From Mesorhizobium sp. NFR06 (lineage in GTDB: Bacteria; Pseudomonadota; Alphaproteobacteria; Rhizobiales; Rhizobiaceae), in contig NZ_FOVT01000025.1 in assembly GCF_900115245.1 (NCBI RefSeq), positions 1-59,002 of the forward strand: DNA of 59,002 nucleotides, read 5' to 3'. A program made the position numbers and the translations under genes. Positions 9,227-18,040 of this stretch are shown here, piece after piece (the stretch's first letter is position 1; each line of letters starts with the position of its first letter). The notes below the pieces were generated by a model. The model searched no databases. It worked only from the letters and a program-made list of their open reading frames with translations, and was not told where the DNA came from.

Positions 9227-9496
9227 CGGCGCGACGGTAATCTTTAGCGCAGCTAAACGATCAAGCTCACCTTCTAAATTGAGCTAACAGCTCTCCCGCA
9301 ATACGAATGTAGCGGTTCGGCAAACAGGGCCGAACGATCGCCAGCAAAGGCTTGCCGGGGAGGCAATTGCGCCAATTGCGGGAAGGTGTCGAGCGCCTTC
9401 GCAGCCGTGTCCACCGGTGAAGCGGGACACGAAGGCCCTTGTACGCCTCGCCGAGGCCTGGGTCGTACGGAATTCGGTGATGCGAAGGATACGAAC

Positions 9497-10855
9497 ATGA
9501 ATCTTTATACCCTGCTTGCCGCGCGCGCGGCGCGTGGACGCCCGGTGCGGGTGGGCCTGATTGGCGCCGGCAAGTTCGGCTCGATGGTGCTGTCGCAGGC
9601 GCAACGCATCGCCGGATACCATATGGTCGCGGTGGCCGATCTGAATGTCTCCAAGGCGCGGGAATCGCTGCAGCGCGTCGGCTGGCCGGAAGAGCAATAC
9701 CAGGCGAAGACTGCCGGCGAAGCGGTGCAGAACGGCACGACCTTCGTCACCGACGATGTTGCCGCCCTGCTTGCCTGCGAGGAGATCGAATGCGTGATCG
9801 AGGCGACCGGCCACCCGATTGCCGGAACCCGCCATGCGCTCGCCGCGATCGAGGCCGGCAAGCATGTCGTGATGGTCAATGTCGAGGCCGATGTCATGGT
9901 CGGACCGATCCTGGCCGAGAAGGCGCGCCAGAAGGGCGTCATCTATTCGATGGCCTATGGCGACCAGCCGGCGCTGATCTGCGAACTGGTGGATTGGGCG
10001 CGGGCGACCGGCTTCGAGGTGACGGCGGCCGGCAAGGGCATGAATTTCGAGCCGCGCTACCGTTACTCTACGCCCGATACGGTCTGGGGCTTCTTCGGCT
10101 GGAGCGAGGAGGAGGTGGCCAAGGGCGACTTCAATCCGAAGATGTACAACTCCTTCACCGACGGCACAAAGGCGGCGATCGAGATGGCCGCGGTCGCCAA
10201 TGGCACGGGTCTCGACTGTGCTGATGACGGGCTTGGCTTCCCGCCCTGCGGCCTGCACGATCTTGCTAAGGTGTTCCGCCCGGCCGCCGATGGCGGGCGC
10301 ATGGCGCGCTCGGGCCTAGTCGACATCGCCGCCAGCCAGGAGCCGGACGGCCGCGAGGTGTTCAACAACATCCGTTATGGCGTGTTCGTCACCTTCAAGG
10401 CGCACAACGAATATTCGCGCGCCTGCTTCAAGCAATACGGCCTCCTGACCGACTCGTCGGGCTGGTACGCCTCGATGTGGCGGCCGTTCCATATCATCGG
10501 GCTGGAGACCTCGATCAGCGTGTTGTCGGCCGTGCTGCGCAACGAGCCGACCGGGTCGTCGAAGGAATTCCGTGGCGATGCCGTGGCGACGGCCAAAAAG
10601 GATATGCAGCCCGGCGAAATGCTGGACGGCGAGGGCGGCTATGCGGTCTGGGCAAATGCCATTCCCGCTTCGACCAGTCTGAAGCACGCAGCGCTTCCGA
10701 TTGGTCTTGCGCACAATGTGCGGCTGAAGCGCGCCGTCCGGAAGGACCAGATCGTCAGCGTCAACGATGTCGAACTGATCAACGACATCGACGTCGTGAA
10801 CCTGCGCCGCGAGATGGAAGAGCGCTTCCGCCCGACGCCGAGCGTGGCCGCCTAA
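9497..10855 (+). CDS. NAD(P)-dependent oxidoreductase with SAF domain (COG4091, homoserine dehydrogenase-like)
   Basis: A 452-residue protein starting with a Rossmann domain (VRVGLIGAGKFGSMVLSQAQ, about residues 18-37), followed by a homoserine dehydrogenase-like NAD-binding segment and a C-terminal SAF-like region (AVRKDQIVSVNDVELIND). COG4091 proteins have a predicted dehydrogenase role and no well-settled substrate to my knowledge. ATG 9497 has AAGGA upstream. A 270-bp gap separates it from the kinase gene and may hold its own promoter. Together with the other genes here it suggests oxidation of a branched or unusual sugar acid (inference). Confidence 0.85.
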   Translation: MNLYTLLAARAARGRPVRVGLIGAGKFGSMVLSQAQRIAGYHMVAVADLNVSKARESLQRVGWPEEQYQAKTAGEAVQNGTTFVTDDVAALLACEEIECVIEATGHPIAGTRHALAAIEAGKHVVMVNVEADVMVGPILAEKARQKGVIYSMAYGDQPALICELVDWARATGFEVTAAGKGMNFEPRYRYSTPDTVWGFFGWSEEEVAKGDFNPKMYNSFTDGTKAAIEMAAVANGTGLDCADDGLGFPPCGLHDLAKVFRPAADGGRMARSGLVDIAASQEPDGREVFNNIRYGVFVTFKAHNEYSRACFKQYGLLTDSSGWYASMWRPFHIIGLETSISVLSAVLRNEPTGSSKEFRGDAVATAKKDMQPGEMLDGEGGYAVWANAIPASTSLKHAALPIGLAHNVRLKRAVRKDQIVSVNDVELINDIDVVNLRREMEERFRPTPSVAA

Positions 10856-10874
10856 TCGGCCCGGAAGGAAAGTC

Positions 10875-11189
10875 ATGACCAAGCGCAGCGCGCCACCCTT
10901 CGTGGTGATCCCCGAATTCCATGTCAGACCACAGATCAGGACCGCATTTCTCAATGCTGCCCTGGACGACGCCCGCCATTCGCTCGCCGACGAGGCGGGC
11001 TGCCGCCGCTTCGATGTCGTCTGCCCCGAGGACGCCGAGGACACCGTGTTGTTCTACGAGGTCTACGACAACCGCGCTGCGTTCGACGCGCATTTGCAAA
11101 CCCCGCATCTGAAGCGCTTCCAGGCGACCATGAAGGCGCTCGAGGTCGAAGAGACGGTCGTTCGCTTCGCCGCTCTTGAAAACGTCTGA
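10875..11189 (+). CDS. Antibiotic biosynthesis monooxygenase (ABM) domain protein
   Basis: A 104-residue protein covering a single ABM (dimeric alpha-beta barrel) domain: DDARHSLADEAGCRRFDV, then FYEVYDNRAAFDAHLQTPH near the middle, a hallmark of YgiN/LsrG-like proteins. It may be an isomerase, a quinol monooxygenase or a small accessory enzyme. GGAAGGAAAGTC precedes the ATG. It lies 19 bp after the SAF-domain gene and 18 bp before the next dehydrogenase, so the three are probably one transcript. Confidence 0.85.
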   Translation: MTKRSAPPFVVIPEFHVRPQIRTAFLNAALDDARHSLADEAGCRRFDVVCPEDAEDTVLFYEVYDNRAAFDAHLQTPHLKRFQATMKALEVEETVVRFAALENV

Positions 11190-11207
11190 TCTGGCACGGC
11201 CGCCGCA

Positions 11208-12086
11208 ATGAGCGTCACCAGGATCGGCTTCATCGGGACCGGCATCATGGGCGGCCACATGGCCCGCCGGCTGGTGGAGGCCGGCTTTGCGGTGAGCGCG
11301 TGGAACCGCAGTCGGGAAAAGGCCGAAGCGCTGGCGCCCTTCGGCGTCTCTGTTGCTACCGCAGCCGCCGAAGCGGCGCGGGATGCGGATGTCGTGGTCT
11401 CGATGCTGAGTTCGGGGCCGGTCTGCGACGAGGTGTTGTTCGGCACGAACGCCGCGGCCGATGCGATGCCGCGTGGATCGACGCTCGTGGTGATGAGCTC
11501 GATCCCGGTCGATACGGCGCGCAAGCAAGGAGCGCTGGCGGCGCAAAGGGGCATCCGCTACGTCGACGCTCCCGTCTCCGGCGGTGAGAAGGGCGCGGAT
11601 GAAGGGACGCTAGCCCTCATGGCTGGCGGGGAAGCCGACACCATAGAGGCGCTGAAGCCCGTCTTTGCGCCGCTGGGGCGTGTGACGCATGTCGGCCCGG
11701 TCGGCGGCGGCAGCCTCGCAAAGCTCGCCAACCAGCTGATCGTCGCCAGCAACATCTGCGCCGTCGCCGAAGCGCTGCTGTTGGCAGAGCGGGGAGGCGC
11801 CGACCCGGCGCGCGTGCACGAGGCGCTGCTCGGTGGCTTTGCCGACTCGGCGGTGTTCCGCCAGCACGGGCGGCGCATGATCGAGGCCGATTTCGTGCCG
11901 GGTGGTCCGGCGAAATACCAGGTCAAGGATACCGGCACGGCGCTTGCGCTTGCGGCTTCCCTCGGGCTGAGCTTGCCGGTCGCAACCGAGGTCGACCGGA
12001 TTTTCCGCAGCCTGGTCGATAATGGTGGCGGCGATCTCGACCACAGCGCGGCAATCGTCGAACTGCGGCGCATCAATTTTCGATAA
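11208..12086 (+). CDS. Beta-hydroxyacid dehydrogenase family (3-hydroxyisobutyrate/tartronate-semialdehyde reductase-like)
   Basis: A 292-residue NAD(P)-dependent enzyme. The N-terminal nucleotide-binding motif is GFIGTGIMGGHMARRL, the substrate-binding region is VDAPVSGGEKGADEGTLALM (about residues 122-141), and the catalytic Lys region is VGGGSLAKLANQL (about 165-177). All three blocks are intact. Family members interconvert 3-hydroxy acids and semialdehydes, for example in glycerate metabolism. As last gene of the catabolic set it may act at the end of the pathway; the substrate is unassigned. Confidence 0.88.
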   Translation: MSVTRIGFIGTGIMGGHMARRLVEAGFAVSAWNRSREKAEALAPFGVSVATAAAEAARDADVVVSMLSSGPVCDEVLFGTNAAADAMPRGSTLVVMSSIPVDTARKQGALAAQRGIRYVDAPVSGGEKGADEGTLALMAGGEADTIEALKPVFAPLGRVTHVGPVGGGSLAKLANQLIVASNICAVAEALLLAERGGADPARVHEALLGGFADSAVFRQHGRRMIEADFVPGGPAKYQVKDTGTALALAASLGLSLPVATEVDRIFRSLVDNGGGDLDHSAAIVELRRINFR

Positions 12087-12317
12087 GTAGCATACTGGAC
12101 GTATCCGTCAGCTTTCTAGCCCGGCCATCTGGAAAGCCGCCCGTCCGGTAGGGGCGCCCAAACGGACGCTGAATGGCTCAACGTGGTGCGTCGACGCCTG
12201 CATGCTGCAGATAACTGTTCGTACCATCCTGGAAGAGGGCTGCGAAGTGTCGGAATTGCAAACCACCCGTGATTTGGTTCTGGTCATCAGAGATCAGGCC
12301 ACCTTCGCGGTGGACCG

Positions 12318-13331
12318 TCAGTGATAGCCGATGTCCGCCTTCACCTTGCCGCGAAACACCCAGTATGACCATCCGGTGTACATAAGGATCACCGGCAGAA
12401 GAAACAGCGTGCCCACCGCGAGGAATGCCTGCGTGCTCGGAGCCGATGCGGCGTCCCAAAGCGTATAGACATGCGGTACGATCATCGGCCACAGACTTAT
12501 TGCGATGCCGAGATAGGAGATCAGGAAGAGGCCAATGGCGGCGGCGAACGGAGCCACTTCAGAGTTGTTGTTGAGCGAGCGCCATTCGAGCCAGCCGAGC
12601 AGGGCCGTTAGAACTGGAACGGGCGCGAGCAACAGCATATTGGGCCAGGAAAACCAGCGAGAGGCGATCCCGGTATTCATCAGAGGGGTCCAAACGCTGA
12701 CGACCACGATGGCAGCGAAAACGCCGAGGAAGCACCAGCGGCCGTGACGGCGCGCACGCGCCTGCAACTCCCCTTCCGTTTTCAGCACCAGCCATCCGGC
12801 GCCGAGCAGCCCGTAGCCGAACACCAGCGCGATACCCGTCACGATCGAGAAGGGTGTGATGAAATCCCACGACGATCCGGCGAAATGCCGGCCATCCACC
12901 TGGAAGCCCTGGATGAAGGCGCCCAGAACCATTCCCTGCGCGAAGGTGGCGACGGTCGACCCCCAACTGAAGCCATGGTCCCAGAAAGTCTTGTGCTCGG
13001 CATCGCGGTAGCGGAATTCGAAGGAGACGCCGCGGAAGATCAGCGCCAGGAGCATAACGAGGATCGGGAAATAGACGGCAGGAATGATGATGGCGAAGGC
13101 CAGCGGAAAGGCCGCCAGGAGCGCGAGTCCGCCCAGCACCAGCCACGTTTCGTTGCCGTCCCAGATCGGCGCGATCGAGTTCATGACCAGGTTGCGAGAT
13201 GCGGTGTCCGGCTGGAAGCCGAAAAGGATGCCGACACCCAGGTCGAAGCCATCCAGGATCACGTAGAAGCATACGCCGATCCCGAGGATCAGCGTCCATA
13301 CTGGCACGAAGTCGAGAACCAGCGGCTCCAT
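12318..13331 (-). CDS. cydB: Cytochrome bd-type quinol oxidase subunit II
   Basis: A 337-residue membrane protein with about eight to nine transmembrane segments, matching CydB length. The N-terminal core FYVILDGFDLGVGILFGF and the segment APIWDGNETWLVLGG are the family hallmarks. It pairs with CydA to reduce oxygen to water with ubiquinol, without proton pumping. Its ATG lies 3 bp after the cydA stop. No CydX-like small gene was found directly downstream. A 231-bp gap with no recognised gene separates it from the convergent dehydrogenase gene. Confidence 0.95.
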   Translation of the reverse strand: MEPLVLDFVPVWTLILGIGVCFYVILDGFDLGVGILFGFQPDTASRNLVMNSIAPIWDGNETWLVLGGLALLAAFPLAFAIIIPAVYFPILVMLLALIFRGVSFEFRYRDAEHKTFWDHGFSWGSTVATFAQGMVLGAFIQGFQVDGRHFAGSSWDFITPFSIVTGIALVFGYGLLGAGWLVLKTEGELQARARRHGRWCFLGVFAAIVVVSVWTPLMNTGIASRWFSWPNMLLLAPVPVLTALLGWLEWRSLNNNSEVAPFAAAIGLFLISYLGIAISLWPMIVPHVYTLWDAASAPSTQAFLAVGTLFLLPVILMYTGWSYWVFRGKVKADIGYH

Positions 13332-13334
13332 GGA

Positions 13335-14741
13335 TCAGCCAGCCTTTCCATGTCGCTGCGCCGAGCCGGGCAGGGCACGCACCGGGCCGCCCGGGCGGCC
13401 GCTTTCAATCTCTTCCGGCTCGCTCTCGGCCACTTCCACGCCCTTGCGAACAAAGCGGGCCATAATGGTCAGCCCGGCCGGGAAGATCACCAGGTAGGCG
13501 ATCATGTAGCCGACAAGCGAGATCAGTACGTCGCTCCCAGTCAATGACGGGGAAACGGAATCGGCGGTCCTGAGAAGCCCGTAAACCGTCCAGGGTTGGC
13601 GCCCTACCTCGGTCGTGGTCCAGCCTGCCAGCACCGCAACGAACCCGAGCGGAGCGACCCATTGACAGGCCTGCAGATACCAAGCGGTATCGAATAGCCC
13701 ACCTTTCCAGCGCAGCCACCAGCTAGCCGCCACCATCGCAAGCATCAGGAGGCCGATCCCGACCATTATGCGGAAGGCAAAGAACGGAATTGCCACCGGT
13801 GGCCTCTGGTCGCGCGGCCATTCCTTCAGGCCTCGGATCTCGCCATTGGGATCGTGGGTTAGGATCACACTGCCAAGCAGGGGCACCTCGACCGTATAAC
13901 GGTTCGCTTCGTTCAGTTCATCGGGTATCGCGAACAGCACTAGGGGCACGCGCCGGCCAGTATCCCAATGCGCCTCGATTGCAGCCAGTTTCGTGGGTTG
14001 ATGCTCAAGCGTATTCAGCCCGTGCTCGTCGCCGAGCAGGATCTGCAGGGGGACGAGGAACGTCAGCAGCCAGAACGTCATCGACAGCATGCGCGATCCC
14101 TCTGCCACCGAGCGGCCTCGCCGGACCAGCCAGGCCGCCACACCTACGACGACGAAGGCTGTGGTGACGTAGAAACCCACCACCGTATGGCCGAGGCGGT
14201 ACGGGAAGGAGGGATTGAAAACGATCGCGAACCAGTCCTTCGGATAGAAGCGGCCGTTGATCAGTTCGTAACCAACCGGCGTCTGCATCCAGCTATTGGC
14301 GGAAAGTATCCAGAAGGATGACAGAAGCGTCCCGAAAGCCACCATCAGCGCCGCCACGAAGTGCGCCCAGCGCGGGACCAGATTCCGGCCGAACAGCAAT
14401 ACTCCGAGAAACGCGGCCTCAAGGAAGAAGGCGGTCAACCCTTCATAGGCGAAAAGCGGCGACAGGACATTTGCCGTCGCATCGGAATAACGGCTCCAGT
14501 TGGTGCCGAAGTGGAAGGGCATGACTATGCCAGAAACTACGCCCATGCCGAAGGCGACGGAAAAAATCCTTATCCAAAAGCCTGAAATGCGGAAGTAGAT
14601 CTCCTGTCCCGTGAAGAAATGCATTCCCTCAAGGACGGCGATATAGGACGCGAGGCCAACGGTGAAGGCTGGCAGCAGGATGTGCCAGCCGATGACCCAT
14701 ACGAACTGAAGCCGGGAAAGGAGCAGGGGATCGAGTTCCAT
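13335..14741 (-). CDS. cydA: Cytochrome bd-type quinol oxidase subunit I, CIO-like
   Basis: A 468-residue subunit with the N-terminal heme ligand His20 (VIGWHILLPAFT), a second heme His in the segment FPYRLGHTVVGFY, and the GRQPW motif (TTEVGRQPWTVYG). The Q-loop begins with KLAAIEAHWDTG and is short, lacking the insertion found in the E. coli bd-I enzyme; this and the length point to the cyanide-insensitive oxidase (CIO) subclass. I chose ATG 14741; an upstream GTG at 14783 is possible. It would support respiration at low oxygen or under stress. Confidence 0.93.
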   Translation of the reverse strand: MELDPLLLSRLQFVWVIGWHILLPAFTVGLASYIAVLEGMHFFTGQEIYFRISGFWIRIFSVAFGMGVVSGIVMPFHFGTNWSRYSDATANVLSPLFAYEGLTAFFLEAAFLGVLLFGRNLVPRWAHFVAALMVAFGTLLSSFWILSANSWMQTPVGYELINGRFYPKDWFAIVFNPSFPYRLGHTVVGFYVTTAFVVVGVAAWLVRRGRSVAEGSRMLSMTFWLLTFLVPLQILLGDEHGLNTLEHQPTKLAAIEAHWDTGRRVPLVLFAIPDELNEANRYTVEVPLLGSVILTHDPNGEIRGLKEWPRDQRPPVAIPFFAFRIMVGIGLLMLAMVAASWWLRWKGGLFDTAWYLQACQWVAPLGFVAVLAGWTTTEVGRQPWTVYGLLRTADSVSPSLTGSDVLISLVGYMIAYLVIFPAGLTIMARFVRKGVEVAESEPEEIESGRPGGPVRALPGSAQRHGKAG

Positions 14742-15135
14742 CGATGGCCTTGCGTGCGCTCGGCCCCGTTCGGGAGGGACCACGTTGGGAAGATAGCATG
14801 GCGACTATGGGGAACAAGTCCGAAAGCCGAGTGGCAACGCGGCTTTCAGCACATAGGGGACGAGCCGAACACTGGGCCTCCCGTTCAGCGGCGAACAGCC
14901 TACGGGACGCATCCTCGGTCGCATTTCGGCAAATCTACGGTGCCAGGCAAGACGAACAGATTTGACGACTCAGGCAGGCTGCACAGATTGCGCTTCGAAC
15001 GGCTCGATATTGTCGAAGCTCGCCAGCGTCGCGGACAGTCTGTACTCTCGGGTAGGTTGCGACAAGCTCGCGAGCAGGCATCCGTTCACGCGCGTGCCTC
15101 CCGCCGGAGCCCGAGAGAGCGCGTATAGCTTGGCC
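14742..15135. other. Gap upstream of cydA, no gene recognised
   Basis: About 390 bp between the cydA start and the stop of the PtsN-like gene. It should contain the cydAB promoter reading leftwards. Open frames here look like chance frames in GC-rich DNA. I saw no FNR/FixK box (TTGAT-N4-ATCAA) by eye. Confidence 0.4.
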
Positions 15136-15621
15136 TCAAAGGATTGCCGTTGGAGGCTCCGCGACCCTTTCCTCGAAGGATGTCATCCATGCGAGAGCCT
15201 CAGCGGACGTCCCGGAAGCACGAATGCGGTCGCGTAGCTCGGGATGGCGCAGGAGACGGCAAAAATGAGCCAAAGCGGGCAAGAAGCCCGCGCCGTCGGA
15301 TTTCGGCCATAAGACGGCCAGCAGCAGATCGACCGGATCGCTGTCGGGCGCGTCGAACCAGACAGGGCGCTGCAGCGTCGCGATCATCGCCGAGGGCGCA
15401 GATATCCCGTCCAGTCGTGCGTGGGGGATTGCTACACCGCGTCCGATCGCGGTCGAGCCGAGGCGCTCGCGGCGAAGCAGGGCCGCAAAAACGGCACCTT
15501 GGCCCATGCCCGCTCTTTCGCCGAGGCGGGCCGCGATTCTGGCGAGGGCTGACCGCTTTCCCTTGGCGGGCATGCCGAGCAGGATGTCCTGTTCCTCAAG
15601 CAGGTCGGTCACCGTCGTCAT
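15136..15621 (-). CDS. PTS IIA-like (PtsN-type) regulatory protein
   Basis: A 161-residue protein, close to the usual length of PtsN (EIIA-Ntr). The body resembles the fold: ARLGERAGMGQGAVFAALLRRE, then the phosphorylatable His motif GVAIPHARL (His about residue 73) and DPVDLLLAVLWP. It would be a phosphorelay or regulatory protein rather than a sugar transporter. ATG 15621 was chosen by family length. The frame is open further up, and an ATG at 15816 has a better Shine-Dalgarno (AGGTGATGAG) and overlaps the small zinc-ribbon gene as ATGA; that would add 65 residues of unrecognised sequence. Confidence 0.75.
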   Translation of the reverse strand: MTTVTDLLEEQDILLGMPAKGKRSALARIAARLGERAGMGQGAVFAALLRRERLGSTAIGRGVAIPHARLDGISAPSAMIATLQRPVWFDAPDSDPVDLLLAVLWPKSDGAGFLPALAHFCRLLRHPELRDRIRASGTSAEALAWMTSFEERVAEPPTAIL

Positions 15622-15812
15622 GGGTTTTGCTTGATCGCCCGGCTGATGTCGCAAGAAACTCGATTCATCGAGGGCAACGGAGTCGCCAAGATGGACGGGC
15701 GTCCCGGACGCAAAGCCAGCGTGGGGATCGCGTCCGGGCCGACGAGCGGCAATACGGTCGCAGGCGATGCTCGCCGAGGCGGCGCATTGAAACGGCAAGC
15801 TCAACATGGGGT

Positions 15813-15989
15813 TCATCTCATCACCTGACGCGACACGACGCGGGCGGCTGACGGGCGGCGCATCGGCGGGTGATCCGCCAACGCGGCCGGCACCACTAGG
15901 GAGGTGATGCACCAAGGGCAGCGGGCGGCTGCTCTTGGCAAGGACCGGCCGCAGGAAAGGCAAATGCGCCTCGAAAGAGGAATTCTCAT
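15813..15989 (-). CDS. Small zinc-ribbon protein
   Basis: A 58-residue basic protein with the pair CLSCGRSL and CPWC (C-x2-C ... C-x2-C), which can form one zinc ribbon. GGAG sits about 7 bases before ATG 15989. Its stop overlaps, as ATGA, a possible long start of the PtsN-like gene, which hints at translational coupling. No family name could be given; it may bind nucleic acid or protein. Confidence 0.5.
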   Translation of the reverse strand: MRIPLSRRICLSCGRSLPRAAARCPWCITSLVVPAALADHPPMRRPSAARVVSRQVMR

Positions 15990-16228
15990 GTAACGCTCCA
16001 TCAACGCGGCCCCGCAAAGGGCCGCAGAATAAACCGCAGGTCTTGGGAGTCCCGGAGCAGGATTACGTGCGGAATCGAGGGATGGAGGGTCTGCTCCGGG
16101 AAAGGATCCGTCCTTGCCCGGCAAGCCTCGAAATTCTGACGAAAGTCTCCATGCACATGATACGCACCTAGCCGATCAAGCCTCTTGTCTGAAAGCGATG
16201 CCGGTCCCTACCAAGCCGAACGCGAGTT

Positions 16229-16303
16229 TCAGATCGCCAGGAAAGCGACGAGCATCAGGGCGAAAAGGCCCACGGCGACAATTGTTCTTGTTGTCGTGTC
16301 CAT
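16229..16303 (-). CDS. Very small single-pass membrane protein (24 aa)
   Basis: The frame encodes 24 residues: MDTTTRT followed by a hydrophobic helix (IVAVGLFALMLVAFLAI). The start lies 14 bp after the stop of the DUF1127 gene with an AAGGGC purine stretch before it, so it would be second in that transcript. The length and composition are what is expected of a regulatory or assembly membrane peptide. No homology can be claimed; a chance frame is possible. Confidence 0.4.
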   Translation of the reverse strand: MDTTTRTIVAVGLFALMLVAFLAI

Positions 16304-16317
16304 TGCTGCTGCCCTTG

Positions 16318-16608
16318 CTAGACATGCTGCTGAAATTGACGGTCGATTGGCGGATGGCTTGCGACGGAGCTCCATCTTCCATGTTCCGATGGCCTAAAGA
16401 AGCTTTCCGCCAACTGAGGGATTTCGTTTCGGGCTATCCCGATATCTTCAAGGATTCTATCGTCCAGGCCTTCAAGCGCGGCCATGGCACGGTTACGTTG
16501 CCAGCGTTGAACCGCCCGTAGGAACAGTTGCGCGACGGTGGCTCGCGGTTGCCGAAGCGCAGGAGCCTGCCTTCGAACCGTGCTCGATGAATACTTGGAT
16601 ATGGACAT
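16318..16608 (-). CDS. DUF1127 (YjiS-like) domain protein
   Basis: A 96-residue protein whose middle (about residues 30-66) carries the DUF1127 pattern: RWQRNRAMAALEGLDDR then ILEDIGIARNEI. The C-terminal 30 residues are unrelated to the domain. The start is secure because AAGGAGG stands just before ATG 16608. Small Arg-rich DUF1127 proteins in rhizobia and relatives have been linked to stress, phosphate and RNA-related regulation, but the role of this one is unknown. Confidence 0.8.
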   Translation of the reverse strand: MSISKYSSSTVRRQAPALRQPRATVAQLFLRAVQRWQRNRAMAALEGLDDRILEDIGIARNEIPQLAESFFRPSEHGRWSSVASHPPIDRQFQQHV

Positions 16609-17217
16609 GTCGTCCTCCTTTCACGTTTGCCAGGCCCGTTCACGCGGCGTCCCAAATGGGCATCGGTTAACGGACTTGACGGAAGGCACCGGGCGCGCTT
16701 CTCCGACGCTCGCCGCATCGCTAGAAGCAGCGCCGTGCCACCTGTCTGATTGTGGGTGAAGGTTCCCGAGACGGCGAACGAAGCGTTCGAGCCGCTCGGG
16801 CTACGAACGCGTCAGGAGGGACGCCGAGACGACCAGGTATTTCTTGCGACTGCCCAGAATAACCATGCACCGGATATGGCCATTGGATGCAGCCCATTCA
16901 ACGGGTTGGGACCGGGTGCGGCCTTCGGACGCTGGGAGTGCCATGCGCTGGCAATATTGGGGCGCAACGCCGCAAGCGACCGCGAGGCTCCGTGCGGCAT
17001 TCCATCCATTTGACTACGAGAGCAGCCTCGCCATGATGCGTCTGTGAACAGGATTCCAACACACGGACTTCCCTTCCGGAAGCGGCCCAAGACAGGCCGC
17101 TAGCCCTGGCCTAGCGGATCAATTCCGTCAGGCCAGGGAGCTTCCTTTCGACTCAAATTCTGAGCGTTGCGCGTCCGCTTCGGTGGACCGCTCAACCATG
17201 CACGAAGGAAACCGGAA
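16609..17217. other. 600-bp gap with two hairpins, no gene recognised
   Basis: No convincing coding frame was found. The right end has two inverted repeats: AGCGGCC/GGCCGCT (17081-17101, 7-bp stem, 7-nt loop) and CCCTGGCC/GGCCAGGG (17104-17138, 8-bp stem, 19-nt loop). They lie about 80-140 bp upstream of the small basic protein gene and could be leader structures. Confidence 0.4.
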
Positions 17218-17343
17218 ATGGCCAAGAGAAACGGCAATCGAGAAGCCCGCAAGCCGAAGCAGGACAAGGACAGGAAAATTCAGGAAGCGGCCACGGTATC
17301 GGAACTTGGCGCCAAGGCGGCCGGAGCCGGACGACGGCGTTAG
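17218..17343 (+). CDS. Small basic protein (41 aa, MAKxxGNREA type)
   Basis: The frame gives a 41-residue, Lys/Arg-rich protein beginning MAKRNGNREARKPKQDKDRK. I recall similar short proteins beginning MAKK-GNREAKKPK from rhizobial genomes, usually called hypothetical. AAGGAA stands about 8 bases before the ATG. It converges with the pha operon, whose last gene ends 20 bp away. The high charge suggests binding to nucleic acid or to ribosomes, which is inference. Confidence 0.65.
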   Translation: MAKRNGNREARKPKQDKDRKIQEAATVSELGAKAAGAGRRR

Positions 17344-17363
17344 ACCGGATCGTGGCGGCAGCT

Positions 17364-17762
17364 TCATTGGCCGCCGCCACTTTCCCCCTGTTGGTCTCGG
17401 CCACGCGGCGGTCGCAAGATCGACCGGGCAGGCACGCCCGGTTTTCTCTCCGCCCGGTCGCGATAAAGGGCTGCGCGTGCGAGCAGCATGAGCGTGACCG
17501 GGGTTGTGAGGGTGATGAAGACGCCAATCAGGAGTTCATTCGCGACAGGGCGCGAACCCAGCGCCGAGAAGCAGACGATCGAGGCGAGCACGATGGCGCC
17601 TGTGCCCCAGCTTGTACCCAGCGTCGGAGCGTGCACTCGCTCGAAGAAGCTGCCGAACCTCAGGGTTCCGATTGCGCCGAGGAGGGTCAGTCCGGCTCCC
17701 ACCAGAACGAGGAAAGCTGTCAGCAGCGCCGCCCAGGCGGGTAGCGCTCCAGCGTATGTCAT
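17364..17762 (-). CDS. phaG: Monovalent cation/H+ antiporter subunit G
   Basis: A 132-residue membrane protein with three transmembrane segments and the MnhG/PhaG core LGAIGTLRFGSFFERVHAPTLGTSWGTG (shown in part: LRFGSFFERVHAPTLG). The C-terminal tail is hydrophilic and rich in Arg. The ATG overlaps the stop of phaF as ATGA. It is the last gene of the six-gene operon and part of the multi-subunit Na+(K+)/H+ antiporter complex. Confidence 0.9.
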   Translation of the reverse strand: MTYAGALPAWAALLTAFLVLVGAGLTLLGAIGTLRFGSFFERVHAPTLGTSWGTGAIVLASIVCFSALGSRPVANELLIGVFITLTTPVTLMLLARAALYRDRAERKPGVPARSILRPPRGRDQQGESGGGQ

Positions 17763-18040
17763 TCTATCACCTCGCCGCGCATGAGAAACTTCGCCAAAGC
17801 CACGCTCGAGGCGAAGCCCAGCACTGCGATGATCAGGGCCGCCTCGAAATAGATCGGGCTTCCTGCGCGGATGCCGACCGTCAGCACCAGAAGCATGGCG
17901 CTCACATAGATGGCATCGAGGCAGAGTACCCGGTCCTGCGCGCGAGGGCCGCGGATCAAGCGGAAGGTGTAGCAGCCCATGGCGGCCACCAGCATGGCCT
18001 GTGCGGCCGTCAGGCACCAAAGGAGTATGATGGCGGTCAT
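17759..18040 (-). CDS. phaF: Monovalent cation/H+ antiporter subunit F
   Basis: A 93-residue protein with three membrane helices. The segment RLIRGPRAQDRVLCLDAIYV is the MrpF/PhaF hallmark. The frame is open upstream but the family start is MTAIILLWCLTAAQ at 18040, which overlaps the phaE stop (ATGA). It is part of the antiporter membrane complex. Confidence 0.9.
   Translation of the reverse strand: MTAIILLWCLTAAQAMLVAAMGCYTFRLIRGPRAQDRVLCLDAIYVSAMLLVLTVGIRAGSPIYFEAALIIAVLGFASSVALAKFLMRGEVIE

Noticed and set aside
16812..17090. Minus-strand open frame of 92 codons in the gap after the DUF1127 gene
   Set aside because: No ribosome site, no family pattern, and the frame looks random in composition.
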